Source: Epiperipatus broadwayi
Lineage: Eukaryota; Onychophora; Udeonychophora; Euonychophora; Peripatidae
DNA length: 64,000 bases
NCBI GenBank assembly: GCA_028023455.1
Contig: JAQFVV010006845.1
Location: 126,001 to 190,000, forward strand
Reading direction: 5' to 3'
The notes under the pieces are model-generated. The model had not been told where the DNA came from. It saw only the letters and a list, made by a program, of their open reading frames with translations, and ran no database searches. Position 1 is the stretch's first letter. Each line of letters starts with the position of its first letter. The position numbers and the translations under genes were made by a program. This document shows positions 11,061-23,500 of the stretch, piece by piece.

Positions 11061-13374
11061 CCCCTCTTTTGAAATCTAAATTAATAAAACAAACTAATCT
11101 AATATTCCAATACTACTAATTATTTCACATTCACTCCCAATTATACATATATAAAAATATTATTTTGTATGTGGTGTTTTATCCCATAATAACATAATAT
11201 TATTAAAAACCAAAATAATAATAATATATCAGTTAAAACTAAAATCATAACACCATATAAAAAAATTTTTTACATATTCATATTTCATAACTGTAAAATT
11301 AATAAACATATAATTTTGACTTCAAGATAATTTATGAAGCCAAGTTATTTTAGTAAGACATTCTTTTTTTAATTGATCTGAATAGTCTTTAAAAGTTCTT
11401 TAAATAAAATATACCACTTTATTGCTAAAATGTTTCTTAAGACTGATATCATAAAGAAAATAGATATAAAAGCATATTACCGATCTTTTGTTTGTCGAAT
11501 TTCAAGGGTTCAAACTTGTCTATATTTCTGCAGCTACTATGTGGGAACAATCTCTTTCTTAGGTGTATAACTATTTAATGATGATGACTCTATTGAGGTT
11601 ATTTGCTTTAGTGGCAATTTGGAAATCATTATATTAATTTTTCTTCTCTTCCTGTCAAGCATGTGATGAAATACAGCAGTTGTTTTCCCATTTGTAAATT
11701 TTCTTGAGTTTAAAATCAGTTGTTGTAACAATTAATTGGACTTGATGATTAATATTTATCAGTAGATTAATTCATCTTCTTTGAATGCAGGTGAGCTTTC
11801 TTCCTTCTATTAAAAACATCTTATTTCTCTGGTCAGTTGAAAGGTGTAGAATATTATTTTAGACACATCTTTTCTTTCCTATTGATGTGACTTCCACAGA
11901 TGGCGACCGAGGCATACATATAATTTTTCTAGCAAGCCATTTTTTTATATTTTCAACATTCAAATTTGATAGTTTAATAATCTGAATCAATCACAATAAT
12001 AATAATAAATCAAGACAGCTTTTTATATCCAATTTTTAGCTACCTTAACCAATCAGAGATAGCATCACTTGCTATTTTTGGACAAATTTGTTTTAATTAG
12101 ATCTCTAATTTATTTTCAACCAAAGTATTTTTCAACTGAAAAGTTTAATCCTTTTTCCAGACACTTTTGTTTTAAAAAAAAAATAGACCAATTCTTATTT
12201 CCTTTCTTTTTTTTTTTCTTTCTTTTACACCAGGAACACTTCAAATCTTTGGCTTCCTTCTTTAGATCTTGATAAGATTTCAAAAATTATAGTTCTGACT
12301 CATTATAAGCTTCCAAAGTGACAATCATTTACAAAAAATTTACTACAAAGATCGATATCTGATTAAACAGATTTCCTCTTTTAACAAACAATTGTACAAA
12401 AAAAAATAATTTAACAGATTTAATACTTCCTTTTCTTTCAATATTTAGGAAATGTAAAATTTTGTATGTAATGTACACACATCCTTCATTCTTTCAAATC
12501 ATTCATAAACTAACCTTAAATACTATAATTGCTAGCCTAGTAATTATAACCCAATTATTTAATTAAATCTGTAACTTTTAAATCCCACTTATAATTAAAG
12601 AAAAGCAAAATAGAAGTATAGAATAAAATGTTAGAATTGATCAAGCATAGCTAGTTTTAAAGAAAGTTAAAATGTTGAATATTTGAAATATAAAACAAAT
12701 AAATAATTTACACATACATTGCCTATATGTATGCATTATAACTTTGCTTTTTAACAGAAAATTTAAATATTAAATAGTTTAAATGTGTGTATTACCTTTC
12801 TATCAACACACAAACAAGAAACAGTAATTGTTGACCCATCTTTCTCTGTTTAAAGCTTTTGAAATTTTGATCTGGAAGGGTTTGAACTTGGGCCACGCTT
12901 CTTTTAGATATAAAAATTGTGAGAGATTTTTGTTTACCTTTTCTACATGCACATTACTAAAATTGGCGGACCAAATGAAGGCACAAAAAAAACTAAATAA
13001 ATGTTAGTTTATGATATTAAATATTTGGTCACATGTGAGTATATGCAAATAGTTTTACTCATCATTGTATCCATTGATCAACAATTCAGTCTGCTTACCT
13101 TTAGTTTTTTAGTAAAAATCATTAAATAAAATAAAAATTTAAATGTTCTCGAGTATATTATTGTTTTGGCTATCAAACAAAGTATTTTTGATAATCCTAC
13201 TATTTTTGCTTGTTTTCTCAGTCAAATGAAATAAATTTAATACTCCTGTATTTTTTTCTGGCAAGCAAAGTAGATTTAAGTGTAGTTCATTAATTTATCT
13301 TGGATATTTCTTTTTTGGTTGGCAAAAATATTTCAGTTTGTTAATTTTTATCATTTCCTTGCTTCACATCTGGT
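11061..13374. other. AT-rich stretch, no gene recognised
   Basis: No assignable gene. A minus-strand frame at 11537-11731 (64 codons, ending TPKKEIVPT) has a more protein-like composition than most in the window but no motif I recognise. A reverse-strand CAAGTTCAAACCCTTCC near 12870-12890 resembles a pol III B box, but there is no A box at a suitable distance. Confidence 0.5.
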
Positions 13375-13791
13375 ATCAGTATGCTGGCTGCAGAAAGGAG
13401 TTTTGCTATTAACTGAAAGGAGACCCTTTGATTTCTTTAGAAGGCCTTAGAGTAATCAAGCAGGGCAAATTCTTAAGTCCACTCCATATGTTCTTAACAT
13501 TGCAGCTGTTATTACTATGCGACTATTAATATAGTATAGGAACATGGATGGGCTGCTCACCAACATGCATTAGCCAGTATGGTGAGCTTATTGGCTTTTT
13601 ACCTCTGAGTTTAAGATCAAGATGGTCTTCTCAGTTGCTTGATAAGGCAGAATAAATGTTAGTATAAATGATAAATATTTTCCAAAATAGAGAAAAATAA
13701 ATCATGGCCCTTATTCCGAGGAGGCTGTAAAATCACCAACTAAAGCAGTGGTTGGTGGCTGAAGGCAAAGGGTGCTAAGAATACCCTGATT

Positions 13792-14552
13792 GTGGACTCA
13801 GGCTGCCATTTGATGACTTTTTATTTAGGTACTTACAACTGCAGATCACTTTCAAATGAAGGAAGATTGCAAGAATTAGAAAAAGAGCTGTCTTATATTA
13901 AATGGGACAGTATTGGACTTTGTGATGTTAGAAGAAAAGGTGAAGAGACAATTGATTTAAGAAGTGGACATGCACTCTAATATTGGAAATGCAAGTGGAG
14001 TAGGATTCATTATAAATAAAAAAGTCAAAGAATAACATTGTGGAAATTGATGGTGTATCAGACAGAGTGGCAAGATTAGTTATACAACTTAATAGCAGAT
14101 ACCAAATGCAAATAATTCAGGTTTATGCTCCAACAAGTTCTCATTGCAATGAAGTAGTAGAATTTTATATGGATGTAAAAAAGACTTTTGATCAGAGTAA
14201 ACAACATTTTAAAATTGTTATGGGAGACTTTAATGCTAGAATTGATAAACAAATGAAAGATGAAAGTGCTATAAGTAATTTTGGTTATGGTAATAGAAAT
14301 GAGAGAAAACATAGACTTGTGGAGTTTGCAGAAAAAGAAAAACTTTATACTATGACTTTTTATTTTGAGAAAAATATTAAAAGTAAATGGACATGGAAGC
14401 ATCCAAATGAAGACACAGCAGAATTGGATTATATTTTGACTAACAGAAAATACTTATTTCAAGATTGCAATGTTCTTAATAAATATAACACAGGAAGTAA
14501 TCATCGATTAGTAAGATGTAAGATACATGTTAATGCAAAACTAAAGAGATAA
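13792..14552 (+). pseudogene. RTE apurinic-like endonuclease domain (broken)
   Basis: The APE-type endonuclease nicks target DNA to prime reverse transcription of the LINE. The first frame (13792-13980) has TYNCRSLS, the N-terminal TYNVRTL-type strand, and WDSIGLCDVRRKGEE, where the family's catalytic Glu of the SEVR motif is Asp. A frame break lies near 13980-14040. The second frame (14040-14552) continues with VYAPTS, GDFNARID (metal-binding Asp/Asn), TWKHPN, LDYILTN and SNHRLVR, the last replacing the usual SDHR and so losing the catalytic Asp. The domain is otherwise complete. The substitutions at two active-site positions plus the frame break show that it is dead. Confidence 0.8.
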
Positions 14553-14559
14553 AAATTAT

Positions 14560-16560
14560 TATGAAAAACAATATTTGCAGTTGATATTCCTAATTTTCAG
14601 AACATTCTAAAAAATTTAAATTAGAACTCACAAATCAATTTCAAGTATTAGTAGATTTTGAACATAATTCAGATTTGAATGAAATTAATATGAAAATAAC
14701 TTACACTTTTAAAAACAGCAACAAAGATAGCTGATAGAAAAAATTAGCAATTGACCAATAAAATTTCTACTGACACAAGAGAATTTATAAAGAAAAGAAG
14801 GAATATGAAGTTATACAAAAATGGTGCATTAAAAAGGATTGAATATCTCAAATTTTGTAAAATGATGCAGAAAAGAATTGAAAATGATATAAGAAAGTAT
14901 AATTGTGAACTAGCAAGAAATGCTGTAGAAGAGAATAAAATTCTCAAGAGTGTAAAACAACATTTTGATATAGGAAATTTATATCTGCAATAAGAAAAAA
15001 AAGATGGAGTTATTACTAAAAAGAGAGATGACATCATGAAATAGATAAAAGAATTTTATCAAGAATTATATAGTAATAAAAAACAAGTACCTCCTATATC
15101 TATTACATCTTCTGAATTGCTCAGAATTTTAAATGAAGATGGGAGACATGCAATTAAATGCATGAAGAAAAGAAAAGCTTTAGGTAATGATGGAATTATA
15201 ATTGATACATTAAAAGAAGCAAGTGAAGAAATATAATTTTTTTTAGCAAAGTTATATTACCAAATCTCTAAATAAAAAGATGTACCAGATGATTGGAAGA
15301 ATGCAGTATTAATATTAATATTTACAAAAGGTGATAAAAAAGACATTAGAAATTACAGACCTATCATCCTTTTATCAGTTTTATAAAAAAATGTTTACCA
15401 AGATAATTACAACTCATTTACAGAGAACATTGGATTTCCACCAACCAAGAATGCAAGCTGGATTTAAAAGTGGTTTTAGTACAGTAGATCATATCCAGGT
15501 ATTGAGAGAAGTTATAGAAAGAAAAAATAAATATGAATTGCCATTATGCTTTGGATTTGTAGATTATGAAAAGGCATTTGATTCTATAAACTTTTCTTCA
15601 GTGCTTAAAGCATACTGTCATATTTTAAAGAATGTTTATAAAAATGCAGCATCAACAATTAGATTACATAATGATACTAGGAAAGTCAACATAAAGAAGG
15701 GTGTAAGATAGGGTGACTCCATATCTCCAAACTTATTACACCAGGGCTGCAAGAAGTATTTTGTGGATTAAAATGGGAAGCTAAAGAAGTGAAAGTAAAT
15801 GGAGATTATTTAAGTCATTTAGATTTTGCAGATGATGTAGTTATTTTTGCAAATAATGCTGTAGAGCTGCAGGAAATGTTGCAGGAGTTATCAGATGAAA
15901 GTAGGAAAGTAGGATTAAAGATAAATGTTAAAAAGATTAAAGTAATGTTTAATGGATTTTTTCAAAATATGAAAATAAAAAATTGATTATGATAAGTTAG
16001 AAGTTAACAGTTACAAATACCTTGGTCAGATTATTAATATAGATGGAAGGATAATGGATAAAATTAATGATAGAATTAAACTTGGTTGGAATGCTTTTAG
16101 TATAAATAACTTGATACTAAAATGAAATATGCCTATGTGTTTGAAAAAGAAGGTTTTTAATAAATGTGTTTTACCAGTTCTTATTTATGGATTTGAGACT
16201 TGGACACTTAATAGAAGAGCAATACATAGACTTCAGACCATTCAAAGAAGTATGGAGAGATGTATGTTGGGAGTAACAAAAAGAGATTGAAAATGTAATA
16301 TATGGGTAAGAGGACAAACAGATATTACTGCCTCATGAAAAAATTAAAAGACTGAAGTGGAGTTAGGCTGGACATATTTCTAGAAGAGATGATAATAGAT
16401 TGACAATTGAAATCTTAAACTGTATTCCAAAATATTGTAAAGGACCCAGAAAGAGACCTAAGATTGATGGATGAAATAAGAAAGTGTGCAGGAATGATGT
16501 GAAGAAGAGAAGCTAAAGATCAGAGAAGATGGATTGAACTTGGAGAGATCTTCATCCTGG
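14560..16560 (+). pseudogene. RTE reverse transcriptase and C-terminal region (broken)
   Basis: Recognisable RT blocks in order are: a KKRKALGNDGIIIDTLKEAS-type block near 15165-15225; the fingers motif around [14 protein letters not shown] near 15330-15375, split by a frame change; QAGFKSGFSTVDHIQVLREV near 15460-15510; GFVDYEKAFDSI near 15555-15590 (motif A, Asp present); KGVR followed by a stop and GDSISP (motif B) near 15700-15730; and FADDVVIFA near 15828-15855 (motif C, both Asp present). The C-terminal region has YLGQIIN near 16018, then RRAIHRLQTIQRS near 16212-16255 and R.GHI.R-type and RPRKRPK-type blocks near 16370-16470. Catalytic motifs survive but stops and indels break the frame in several places. 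Confidence 0.8.
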
Positions 16561-16633
16561 AGTGGGTTGATAATGATGATGATCAGTATGCTTTTTCCTT
16601 TTCCTTTTTAATTTATCAATAGGTATAATTTTG

Positions 16634-18190
16634 AATGAAATTAATATGAAAATAATTGATACACTTTTAAAAACTGCAACAAAGATAGCTGGTAGAAAAA
16701 AGCATCAATTGATCAATAAAATTTCTACTGAGACTAAAGAATTTATGAAGAAAAAAGGAATATGAAGATATACAAAAATGATGCACTAACAAAATTGAAT
16801 ATCTTGAATTTTATAAGATGATGCAGAAAAAAGTTGAAAATGATATAAGAAAGTATAACTGTGAACTAGCAAGGAAAGCTGTAGAAGAGAATAAAAGTCT
16901 CAAGAATGTAAATAACATTTTGGTATTGGTAGGAAATTTATATCTGCAATAAAAAAATATGGAATTATTACTAGAAAGAGAGATGATATCATGAAATGGG
17001 TAGAAGACTTCTATCAAGAATTATGTAGTAATAAAAAACTAGTACTTTCTATATCTATTATATCTTCTGAATTGCCAGAATTTTAAATGAAGAAGTGAGA
17101 CATGCAATTAAATTCATGAAGAAAGGAAAGGCTCCAGTTAATGATGGAATTATAATTGAGACATTAAAAGAAGCAGGTGAAGAAATAAAATTTTTTTTAG
17201 CAAAGTTATATACCAAATGTCTAAATGATAAAGATGTCCCAGTGATAATGAAGATATTAGAAATTTCAGATCTATCAACCTTTTATCAGTTTTATACAAA
17301 ATTTTTACTAAGATAATTACAAATAAACTACTTTCTACCAATCATAAGGCCAGCAAAAAGATTTGAATGCAAAATCAATACATGTTCAAAACTGTTCTGG
17401 TATGGAAAAAGTGTAGCAATATAAGTCTTGCTGGAATGCAGCAACCTCAACAGCTTAATGATCTTTTGCTGGATTCATTATCACAATACATTTCCAAAAT
17501 TCTTTTAACATATTTACTATAATTATGATATTGGATATAATAGTGTTTAATGGATTCTCCCAAAATATGAAAATGAAGATTGATTATGATGAGTTAGAAA
17601 AAGTTAACAGTTACAAATATCTTGGTCAGATTATTAATACAGATGAAAACATAATGGATGGAAATAATCTTAGAATTAAACTTGTTTGGAATGCTTTTGT
17701 TAGAAATAACTTGATACTAAAAGGCAATATGTCTATGTGTTTTTATAGGAAGGTTTTTAATAAATGTGTTTTACCAGTTCTTAATTATGGATCTGAGACT
17801 TGAACACTTAATAGAAGAGCAACAGAAAGATTTCAGACCACTCAAAAGAAGTATGGAGAGATGTATGTTGGGAGTAACAAGAAGAGATTGAAAATGCAAT
17901 ATATGTGTAAGAGAAACAGGTGTTACTGACCTCATTGAAAAAAAGAAGTGGAGTTGGGTTGGACATATTGCTAGAAGAGATGATAATAGATCGACAATTG
18001 AAATCTTAAACTGGATTCCAAGAGATTGTAAAAGACCCAGAAAGAGACCACATGTGAGATGGATGGATGAAATAAGTAATTGTGCAGAGATAATGTGGAG
18101 AAAAGAATTTAAAGATCAGAGGAGATGGATTGAACTTGGAGAGACTTTCATCCTGCAGTGCATTGATAATGGTTGATGATGATGATGATG
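16634..18190 (+). mobile_element. Second RTE LINE copy, 5'-truncated
   Basis: Same family as the preceding element, truncated in the EN-RT linker. It is flanked by the 9-bp repeat ATAATTTTG (16625-16633 and 18191-18199), which overlaps the junction and may include microhomology. It retains RHAIKFMKKGKAPVNDGIII (17098-17157) and KYLGQIINTDENIMDGNNLR (17614-17673). After that come KVFNKCVLPVLNYGSET and, across frame changes, a GHIARRDDNRST block and the RPRKRPH..WMDEI block near 18035-18075. The tail is a longer GATGAT array (18173-18190). The stretch from about 17325 to 17540 does not match the LINE and replaces RT motifs A to C, so this copy lost its catalytic core. It is closer to intact in its C terminus than the first copy. 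Confidence 0.8.
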
Positions 18191-18341
18191 ATAATTTTGG
18201 TGGAATATGGCAGTGATGATGGACATGTATTTTTCATGTTAGAAGTGGTTCTTTGAAATCTTTTCACATATAGAATTCCATACTAGAGAGAGATGAATAT
18301 CTGTGGATGAAAACTATCAATCCATATTATACTAGCTTGAT

Positions 18342-18509
18342 CATTGTAGTTGTTTTTCTTTCATGGGAAAATTTACTGTTTGCTGTATATTAACTTCATT
18401 GCAGGCTTTAAAAAGCTTTGTTCACCATTGTAGTTGTTTTTCTTTCATGGGGAAATTTACTATTTGCTGTATATTAACCTCATTGCATGCTTTAAAAAGC
18501 TTTGTTCAC
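18342..18509 (+). repeat. 84-bp tandem duplication
   Basis: Two direct copies of an 84-base unit beginning CATTGTAGTTGTTTTTCTTT (18342 and 18426), differing at a few positions (for example 'gcaggct' against 'gcatgct'). A 66-codon open frame runs across both copies only because 84 is divisible by three. No other copies were noticed in the window. Confidence 0.8.
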
Positions 18510-18841
18510 CATTCTAGCAAAATATATTCTACATTGAGAGTAGCTATTACAGTCCTTTTATAGATTACTACGTTTGTTTATCAAAAAATGTATTAATAAA
18601 TATTTTCAAACCTACAACTATTACCCTTTAATCTATTTCAAACAGTCATGTTTGTTGAAAAGAAAACAATAATAAATCAAAAAAATAGAAAGAAGAAAAT
18701 GGAAAAGAAATGTTTCATTACAACTCTGAATTTGTTTTAAAACAAATTACATAATATATGAAATTTTTTCATTTAGTAACTTTCTTGTTCAATTGATAAC
18801 TTCCAGTCTATTTTATTTTCTGTTTCCTACAATTATAAGTT

Positions 18842-19240
18842 ATTAAAACAGGCAAAACTCTCTATAAGTATTGCCACTCAGTGCAAGTCAGAGTAAGCAA
18901 TGGATTCCAGAAGGTTTGTGCATAAAATCTCCATCTATTGTCTACTCATCCAATATCCCCAGACTAGTTTTTGGCTTGTGGCCTTCATCAGTGAGGAGCC
19001 TTGAATCTGAGAGCACTGCACCTAGATCTTATGATCTAATGCAACTCTCCAGCAGCCACTTTTATCTCTACTTAACTACAAAACTATGAGACTTAAATTG
19101 AAAACACCATAATCTTTGCAATCAATGGCATCCATTGATTACTCTGGCTTGCACTGAGTGGCAATATGTATAGAGTTTTGCCTGTTTTAATAACAGTTAA
19201 GAGCAAACATAAGAAATAATGATCACATGATGGTTTGCTT
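18842..19240. mobile_element. Inverted-repeat element family B, copy 2
   Basis: Same element as at 6762. The left arm begins TTAAAACAGGCAAAACTC, and the right arm ends GTTTTGCCTGTTTTAA at 19190. The interior order matches copy 1: 'caatatccccagactagttt', 'ggcttgtggccttcatcagt', 'tctctacttaactacaaaac'. The shared right flank 'aacagttaagagcaaacata' follows. A 72-codon frame inside is not conserved in the other copies and is not called as a gene. Confidence 0.6.
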
Positions 19241-19360
19241 GACTTAAAACCAATCCTGCCTAATAGGATAGTGGTGGCTATGGTTATTAAAGAACCAAAG
19301 ACACCAAAATGTATAGGTAATGAACTGAGTTCAGATCTATATGACTATATAAGATTATGA

Positions 19361-19690
19361 GCTTGGATTGAAAATATTATGGTGTTTTCAATTTAAGTCT
19401 CATAGTTTTTTAGTTAAGTAGGGATAAAAGATGGATGCTGGAGGGTTACATTAGATCCTAAGATCTAGGTGCAGTGCTCTCAGATCCAAGGCTCCTCACT
19501 AATGAAGGCCACAAGCCAGAAACCATTTTGGGGATATTGGATGAGTAGGCACTAGATAGTGATTTTATGCACAAGCCTTCTGGTATCCATTGATTACTCT
19601 GGCTTGCACTAAGTGGCAATATGTATAGAGAGTTTTGCCTGTTTTAATAACAGTTAAAAGCAAGCATAAGAAATAGTGTTCATGTGATGT
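19361..19690. mobile_element. Family B, copy 3, interior inverted
   Basis: The interior (about 19361-19585) is the reverse complement of copy 2: 'gttttttagttaagtaggga', then 'ggggatattggatgagtagg', then 'gattttatgcacaagccttc'. It is followed by the usual right arm ending GTTTTGCCTGTTTTAA at 19647. The flank that follows copies 1 and 2 on the right also follows here in the same orientation ('aacagttaaaagcaagcata'). The interior is therefore flipped relative to the flank. The left arm is missing, and only about 170 bases separate this from copy 2. Confidence 0.6.
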
Positions 19691-20279
19691 TTATTAATTA
19701 TAAGTTATAGTTAATTATTAATAATGAAATCAATTTTTTTTAATACAGACACATAAAAATATTTATTTGAGAGCATCTATCCTTTTTCTAGCAAGTCTTT
19801 AATGTTATAAATTGTTATTTCCTAAATTATTATATATTCTCCCATTTTCTGAAGTTAAAGCTAGCTACACAATTCTACAATATATATATATTAAAATAAA
19901 TATTTCCATGTATTGTTATTTAAATAAAGAATAAAAATAAGATGAGTATATCCATATAAATAGTAATAACTTGTAGCTTTTGATGTTGCCAAGAAATTAC
20001 AAATTACTACTAATTTTAAAAATCTCTGAGGCTAAATAAGATTTTTTTGTAAACTTAGAGTAGCTCTTTGTTGGAGTTTTATTTTTTTACTTCAACAAAA
20101 TCTCCAACAAAAGAGCAGTTACAAGTTAATGAGAAAACTTGTTTAAGACTGGGGATTAATTAGTAGTATATGATAGTTCTATGACAACATTAAAAGCTGC
20201 AAGTCATCATTGTTTATGTGGATATAATAATTTTTATTCTTTCCAAAGTAATTTTTTAACATTTATTAAAGCAATATAA
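19691..20279. other. AT-rich stretch with one hairpin
   Basis: No gene is seen. A short hairpin lies at about 20066-20118: GCTCTTTGTTGGAG pairs with CTCCAACAAAAGAGC with one bulge, and the A/T-rich inner portion also partly pairs. It has no T-run after it that would suggest a terminator, and such signals would not apply to pol II transcription in any case. Confidence 0.5.
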
Positions 20280-20582
20280 TTCATTAATAAACACATACAT
20301 TGTGTATACTAATCAAATTTTTGTTTATTGTTTTTTTAAAAAAATGATAACATTCTAACTTTTTCCACATGGTATGCTATGCATTCTTTCAAGTAGCAGG
20401 TAATTATAATCATAACAATTATAGTTCAAGAGAATTACATAATTACTATGATTATAACTACCAGTTAGTTGAAAGAAAACTTAGCATGCTGTATTAAAAA
20501 TAAATTAGTATGTTATTATTATTTTTTTCAAAATCAATAAACAAGCTTCTCTTAGTATACACATTGTATGTGTTTATCATTT
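20280..20582. repeat. 300-bp imperfect palindrome
   Basis: The whole segment folds back on itself. The outer left arm 'aataaacacatacattgtgt' pairs with 'acacattgtatgtgtttatc' near 20560-20580. The middle left 'ggtatgctatgcattctttc' pairs with 'gaaagaaaacttagcatgct' near 20471-20490. The inner left 'aggtaattataatcataaca' pairs with 'ttactatgattataactacc' near 20443-20462. The loop is about 15 bases near 20425-20440. No transposase or ribozyme motif is visible. It is most likely a fold-back type non-autonomous element or an old inverted duplication. Confidence 0.65.
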
Positions 20583-23500
20583 CTATTCTGTATATATATA
20601 CAGACGAATAGATAGATAAATGGATATAAACTTGGAAAGATGTAAATATCAATCATTGTTCATGAAATATCAATATCTTGTTACTATATCACATGAAAAA
20701 ACTGAATGCACATATTGAGAGCTGATCATCAACAGCAATTGGACTATCACCAATAATAAATGTAAACATCTAGTGTGAGAAGTTGTTTTTTTTTTAAATA
20801 TGCATGCAGTTGTTGATGTTCAAATAAAAACGTTTTACACACTAGTCTCTTTTTAAATTTATTTACATTATATTTAACTGTATTAGTAATTAATTAACTA
20901 TCATATAAACATATAATATTGTTACTAACAATAATTTAAATTTACATCCTCTATAGAAATTGCTGATTTAATTAAAGTGTTAAACTTTTATAGACCGCAT
21001 AATGTACGTGTATACATAGAGCATCCACAACTTCCAATATATTTTGTACTCAGCTTTTTTATGTACATTCTACATTGCAAGTAATAGCTCACATTTCCTT
21101 AATAAATTTGAATACAATATTGTTTACTGAATTTCAAGTGTACTGTTGTTTTCAACACACGCATATATAACAATGTTGCTTTTGTATGGTTATAGTATGT
21201 GTATATACATTTAAACTATAGTGTGAATAAAATTTAATTTAAAAAACGTATGTAAATTAAGGTTATAGTGTAAACAACGTTTTAAAAAATAATTAATTAA
21301 TAATAAATTGTGACAGCAAATGTTCATATATATTTAATGTATACATAATAACTCATTCACATTTTCTCAAAAACAAAAAATAATAAAAAACATATTTTGT
21401 TCTCTTGTCATTGTTTTTTTTTTTAAAAATAAAATGAATAACAAATTCTCAAAATTTCATTGCAATATTCATGGTCTGAAAAATAATTATTTTCTTTAGT
21501 AATTTTATTTCATTACAAAAGTATATCATTTTCTTTATCAGTAAATAAGGCGTTTCTAATTGTTTTGATGTTTTTATGGCTCTACTACTTATAAATCACT
21601 TCTATATGCTCCAAATTTTAAAGTTAGTGAAATAATAGAAAAATGTTTTATAGTTCCTTTTTTTACTATTACTAAAATGATATATTTCATTTCATCTGAT
21701 AAGAATGAAAATTCATGAAATTTTTTTAAATTTGGTAAAATTTTTATTCTTATGTTTATAAAATATTTTACTACTCAAAGTATTTTACCATATAAAAGTT
21801 AACAATGAACAAATAGTGCCAATAAAAAATAAAATGGAGGCCATTTCAACAAAACCCAGAGAAACATTATTAATAAATGTGATCATGTATGACACTTTGA
21901 GAAGGAAAAATGGTTGCTTCATACATAAACATATTTAAATGTATGAACTTTAACATTTTATTTTTGTTAATTTATATTTTTTGGATATTGTATAATTAAT
22001 GTATTACATAAAGGTACATTGAACATTGTGGCTCCACTCTATTCATACATATATATTGTGATCCCAGATTTTGCATTAAAACTGGATATCAAATTTTGTA
22101 ATAACATTATTAAAAAAAATTCAGTAGATTAATTTTTCCAAAAAGTAAACTTTGTTGCTAGACAATGATTAAGTATTTATGTAACTGATTAAACATTTTA
22201 GAATGACAAATGATATTCATAATGTAAAAATAATCTGTAGGTATAATTTTATAATATCTAAACCTTGTATGCAACTCTTTTATCGTTTTAAATATTCAGT
22301 TATAAAGTTATTAATGACTAAGTATTAATGAGTGCTAACTTTTAGAGTAACAAAACTAAAATAATATGAGACTAATGGTCTTATCTTTTATTAAGTTCAA
22401 ATGATCAAAAAGCATTTTAAAACAAGTTTAAAGTCAAACTTGGTCTTAAATATTTAAGATAATTGCTAATAAAGTGTTATTTAATTTTAATTGTATTGAA
22501 ATCTAGTTGAATTAAATAATCCTTAAATTTAGCTGATTAAAAAAGTGAGTTATTTCTAAAATGACTAAGAAGTTCTTATAGTTACAAGCTAGCATTCTTA
22601 GATAAATAATTTAGTAATAGGGTATGTGAGTGTGCTTGCACCTGAAAGTTATTAATTATTAAAATATTTTCTGTGAAAATTAATGCTCAAAGTTATTTTA
22701 AATATCTTTGTTTAAAAAATATATAGTAAAGACATAGATAAGATCTTTAAAAAAAATTTTAAAATAAATATTGTAAATCTAATATTTTATAAAACAATGC
22801 ATTTTTTTTATTATGTTTAAAGAATGTAATATTTTTTATTTACTGTAATATATTTCAATTTGTTAAAAAAAAACTGGTTAAAAATTATTTAATGATGATG
22901 TAATTGTTAATTAATTGTTTATAGTTTCTGTCCAGTAATGCCTCCTAGACAATTCTAGAAGTATGTTAATGTAATCTCATTTTTAGAAATTTTCCAATGA
23001 ATACTGAATAATTTTGATCTTTTTGAGTAGAAAGATTAGTTGGGATGTATCTGGTTTTCAATTACACCATTCAAAATTAGTCACAAGACTTGCCCTATAA
23101 AATCCAGTGAAATTTCCCACATACTCCTACCTGATCTATCTACATTAATCTTCATACCTATTCCTATTTATTTGTCTAAAAGTTTAATTGCTTTTAACTA
23201 ATTTTATTTTATTAGTTAACAATAAGTAATGTTAAAAAAGCAATATTTATTCAGGCTATTCTTAACTGTAATGTTTCAGTGATTTAAAGTTTCAACAAGA
23301 TATTGCATTATGAGAAAGTCTCCTATTTTGTGTGCTAAAATAGTTTATGAGTTCTATATTTTAAAACTATTATTATATTTATTGACAAGGAAATAATTGA
23401 ATTAAAGACTTTATTATGCCTTAGTTTTATTTATAAATCTTATATTGCTGAATGCTAAGGTACAATATCTGCTCCATAGAAGAAATTATATTTAAATAGA

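Larger units (their letters stand above)
13386..16581 (+). mobile_element. Full-length RTE/BovB-type LINE, inactive
   Basis: About 3.2 kb, the usual length of RTE-clade LINEs, and flanked by the perfect 11-bp direct repeat ATCAGTATGCT (13375-13385 and 16582-16592). In order it holds a 5' leader of about 0.4 kb, an APE-type endonuclease (13.79-14.55 kb), a linker (14.6-15.2 kb), reverse transcriptase (15.2-16.0 kb), a C-terminal region (16.0-16.55 kb), and a 3' end in GATAATGATGATGAT, the short tandem tail typical of RTEs rather than poly(A). The EN start (TYNCRSLSNEGRLQELEKEL) resembles the endonuclease annotated as craniofacial development protein 2-like in many genomes, which supports the BovB/RTE assignment. 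At least four frame changes or stops make it non-functional. A 5'-truncated relative follows immediately. Confidence 0.85.

Noticed and set aside
14076-15037. Minus-strand frames of 97-108 codons opposite the RTE
   Set aside because: They are antisense shadows of the LINE endonuclease and linker coding sequence.
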